NCBI GenBank assembly: GCA_023262125.1
Contig: JALRDT010000112.1
Coordinates: 1 to 6,348, forward strand
Source: Candidatus Nanopelagicaceae bacterium
GTDB taxonomy: Bacteria; Actinomycetota; Actinomycetes; Nanopelagicales; Nanopelagicaceae
Direction: 5' to 3'
DNA: 6,348 nt
Below are positions 4,986-6,348 of the stretch, in pieces. Position 1 is the stretch's first letter. Each line of letters begins with the position of its first letter. The notes below the pieces were generated by a model. It saw nothing but the letters and a program-made list of their open reading frames with translations. It was not told the origin of the DNA and did no database searches. A program made the translations under genes and the position numbers.

Positions 4986-6348
4986 TTAAAGATCTGCCGG
5001 TGAAGCCATTGTTCCCTTTAAGGCTGTTGCAGCAGCAACTAAAGGCGATGCCAAGTGGGTACGTCCACCTTTGCCTTGACGACCTTCGAAATTTCGATTG
5101 GAGGTTGAAAGACTACGCTCTCCTGGCTTAAGTTGATCTGGATTCATGCCTAAGCACATTGAACAGCCGGCGCTTCGCCACTCTGCTCCCGCTTCAATAA
5201 AAACTTTATCTAAACCTTCTGATTCGGCTTGTAAACGAACGCGAGCTGAACCTGGCACGACTAGCATGCGCAGAGAATTAGAAATTTTCTTACCCTTTAA
5301 AATTGCAGCTGCAGCGCGCAAATCCTCAATGCGACCGTTAGTGCAAGAGCCCAAGAAAACGGTATCTACCTTTATTTCTTTCATCGGCGTGCCAGCAGTT
5401 AGACCCATATATTCAAGCGCTCGCTCTGCCGCACCGCGCTCTTCTGGATCTTTCATCTCTGCAGGGTTAGGGACTTTCGCATTTAGCGCAACGCCTTGAC
5501 CTGGGTTAGTTCCCCAAGTTACAAATGGTGAAAGTTCGTCAGCATTTAAAGTAACTTCGGCATCAAATTTTGCATCTGCATCTGTATATAGAGATGACCA
5601 ATACTTAACAGCTTCATCCCATTCTTGGCCATCTTGTGGAGCATGTGGCTTGCCTTTGATGTAATCAAAAGTTGTTTGATCAGGTGCGATAAGACCTGCG
5701 CGAGCTCCAGCTTCGATAGACATATTGCAGATGGTCATGCGACCTTCCATTGAAAGGGCGCGGATTGCTGAACCACGATATTCAATGATGTAACCCTGTC
5801 CTCCACCAGTTCCAATCTTGGCGATAATTGCCAAGATGATGTCTTTAGCGGTAACGCCAGTCTTGAGAGTTCCTTCAATATTTATTGCCATCGTTTTTGG
5901 GCGTTTAGATGGGAGTGTCTGAGTAGCAAGCACGTGTTCAACTTCCGAGGTACCAATACCAAATGCAATCGCTCCGAAGGCTCCGTGTGTTGAGGTATGT
6001 GAATCACCACAGACGATGGTCATTCCAGGCTGAGTAATTCCAAGTTGTGGGCCAACGACGTGCACAACGCCTTGGTCAGCATCTCCAAGCGAGTGGATGC
6101 GAATTCCGAACTCTTTAGCGTTATTGCGCAGAGTGTCGATCTGTAACTTAGAGATCGGGTCTGCAATCGGCTTTAAAATATCGATAGTTGGAGTGTTGTG
6201 ATCTTCAGTTGCAATCGTCAGATCAGGACGGCGCACCTTTCGGCCAGCAAGGCGCAGGCCATCAAAAGCTTGAGCGCTGGTCACTTCATGGATGAGCTGC
6301 AAGTCGATGTAGAGAAGGTCTGGTTCTCCTTCGGCAGATCGAACGACA
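4986..6348 (-). CDS. leuC: 3-isopropylmalate dehydratase large subunit, 5'-truncated by the window edge
   Basis: LeuC is the aconitase-like, [4Fe-4S]-containing catalytic subunit of isopropylmalate isomerase, partner of LeuD. The frame stays open to the right edge. Upstream of the TTG at 6302 it still encodes [15 protein letters not shown], which matches the normal LeuC N-terminal region. The true start is therefore outside the window and the TTG is an internal leucine. About 453 residues are visible, so only roughly 15-20 are missing. Counting from that TTG as residue 1, the cluster ligands are C320 in GSCTNGR and C380 and C383 in GCSMCLGMN. Other signatures are [13 protein letters not shown] at 98-110, [13 protein letters not shown] at 116-128 and [12 protein letters not shown] at 399-410. 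No lesion is seen. ppk follows 73 bp downstream on the same strand, instead of the usual leuD. Confidence 0.97.
   Translation of the reverse strand, partial: VVRSAEGEPDLLYIDLQLIHEVTSAQAFDGLRLAGRKVRRPDLTIATEDHNTPTIDILKPIADPISKLQIDTLRNNAKEFGIRIHSLGDADQGVVHVVGPQLGITQPGMTIVCGDSHTSTHGAFGAIAFGIGTSEVEHVLATQTLPSKRPKTMAINIEGTLKTGVTAKDIILAIIAKIGTGGGQGYIIEYRGSAIRALSMEGRMTICNMSIEAGARAGLIAPDQTTFDYIKGKPHAPQDGQEWDEAVKYWSSLYTDADAKFDAEVTLNADELSPFVTWGTNPGQGVALNAKVPNPAEMKDPEERGAAERALEYMGLTAGTPMKEIKVDTVFLGSCTNGRIEDLRAAAAILKGKKISNSLRMLVVPGSARVRLQAESEGLDKVFIEAGAEWRSAGCSMCLGMNPDQLKPGERSLSTSNRNFEGRQGKGGRTHLASPLVAAATALKGTMASPADL

Noticed and set aside
5146..5499. Plus-strand open frame of 117 codons inside leuC
   Set aside because: It is antisense to the iron-sulfur cluster region of leuC and its serine/proline/arginine-rich translation is typical of a shadow frame.
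6303..6348. leuC start at the TTG at 6302
   Set aside because: The frame continues open to the window edge and encodes GEPDLLYID, which belongs to the conserved LeuC N-terminus, so the gene is truncated by the window and TTG is an internal codon.

Overview
The window is an ordinary chromosomal segment of an AT-rich member of the Actinomycetota. The lineage is inferred from protein similarity recalled from memory. LeuD, the Nudix/histidine-phosphatase protein and the short Ppx closely resemble the mycobacterial proteins LeuD, MutT1 and Ppx1. The HU and leuCD neighbourhood is also actinobacterial. The low GC content and tight spacing would fit a streamlined freshwater lineage such as the Nanopelagicales (acI). 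That placement is an inference, not something the sequence proves.

Reading from right to left on the minus strand, the layout is: leuC (its 5' end runs off the right edge), a 73-bp gap, ppk (polyphosphate kinase 1), and mutT1 (Nudix plus histidine phosphatase), which overlaps ppk by 8 bp. Next comes ppx on the plus strand, tail-to-tail with mutT1 and only 1 bp away. A 171-bp divergent intergenic region follows, then leuD on the minus strand, a 195-bp leader region, and the first 29 codons of an HU gene running off the left edge.

Two functions are interleaved. LeuC and LeuD are the two subunits of isopropylmalate isomerase in leucine biosynthesis. Ppk and Ppx make and degrade polyphosphate, and MutT1 probably cleans up nucleotides or dinucleoside polyphosphates. 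The polyphosphate genes lie between leuC and leuD, which are adjacent in most actinobacteria. As a result leuD cannot be read from a simple leuC transcript and probably has its own promoter.

There are no RNA genes, mobile elements, CRISPR arrays or phage genes visible, and no gene-free stretch longer than 300 bp. The points of interest are the split leuC/leuD pair, the opposed synthesis and degradation genes with no room for a terminator, and tandem hairpins in front of the HU ribosome binding site. I did not find a convincing undescribed system.
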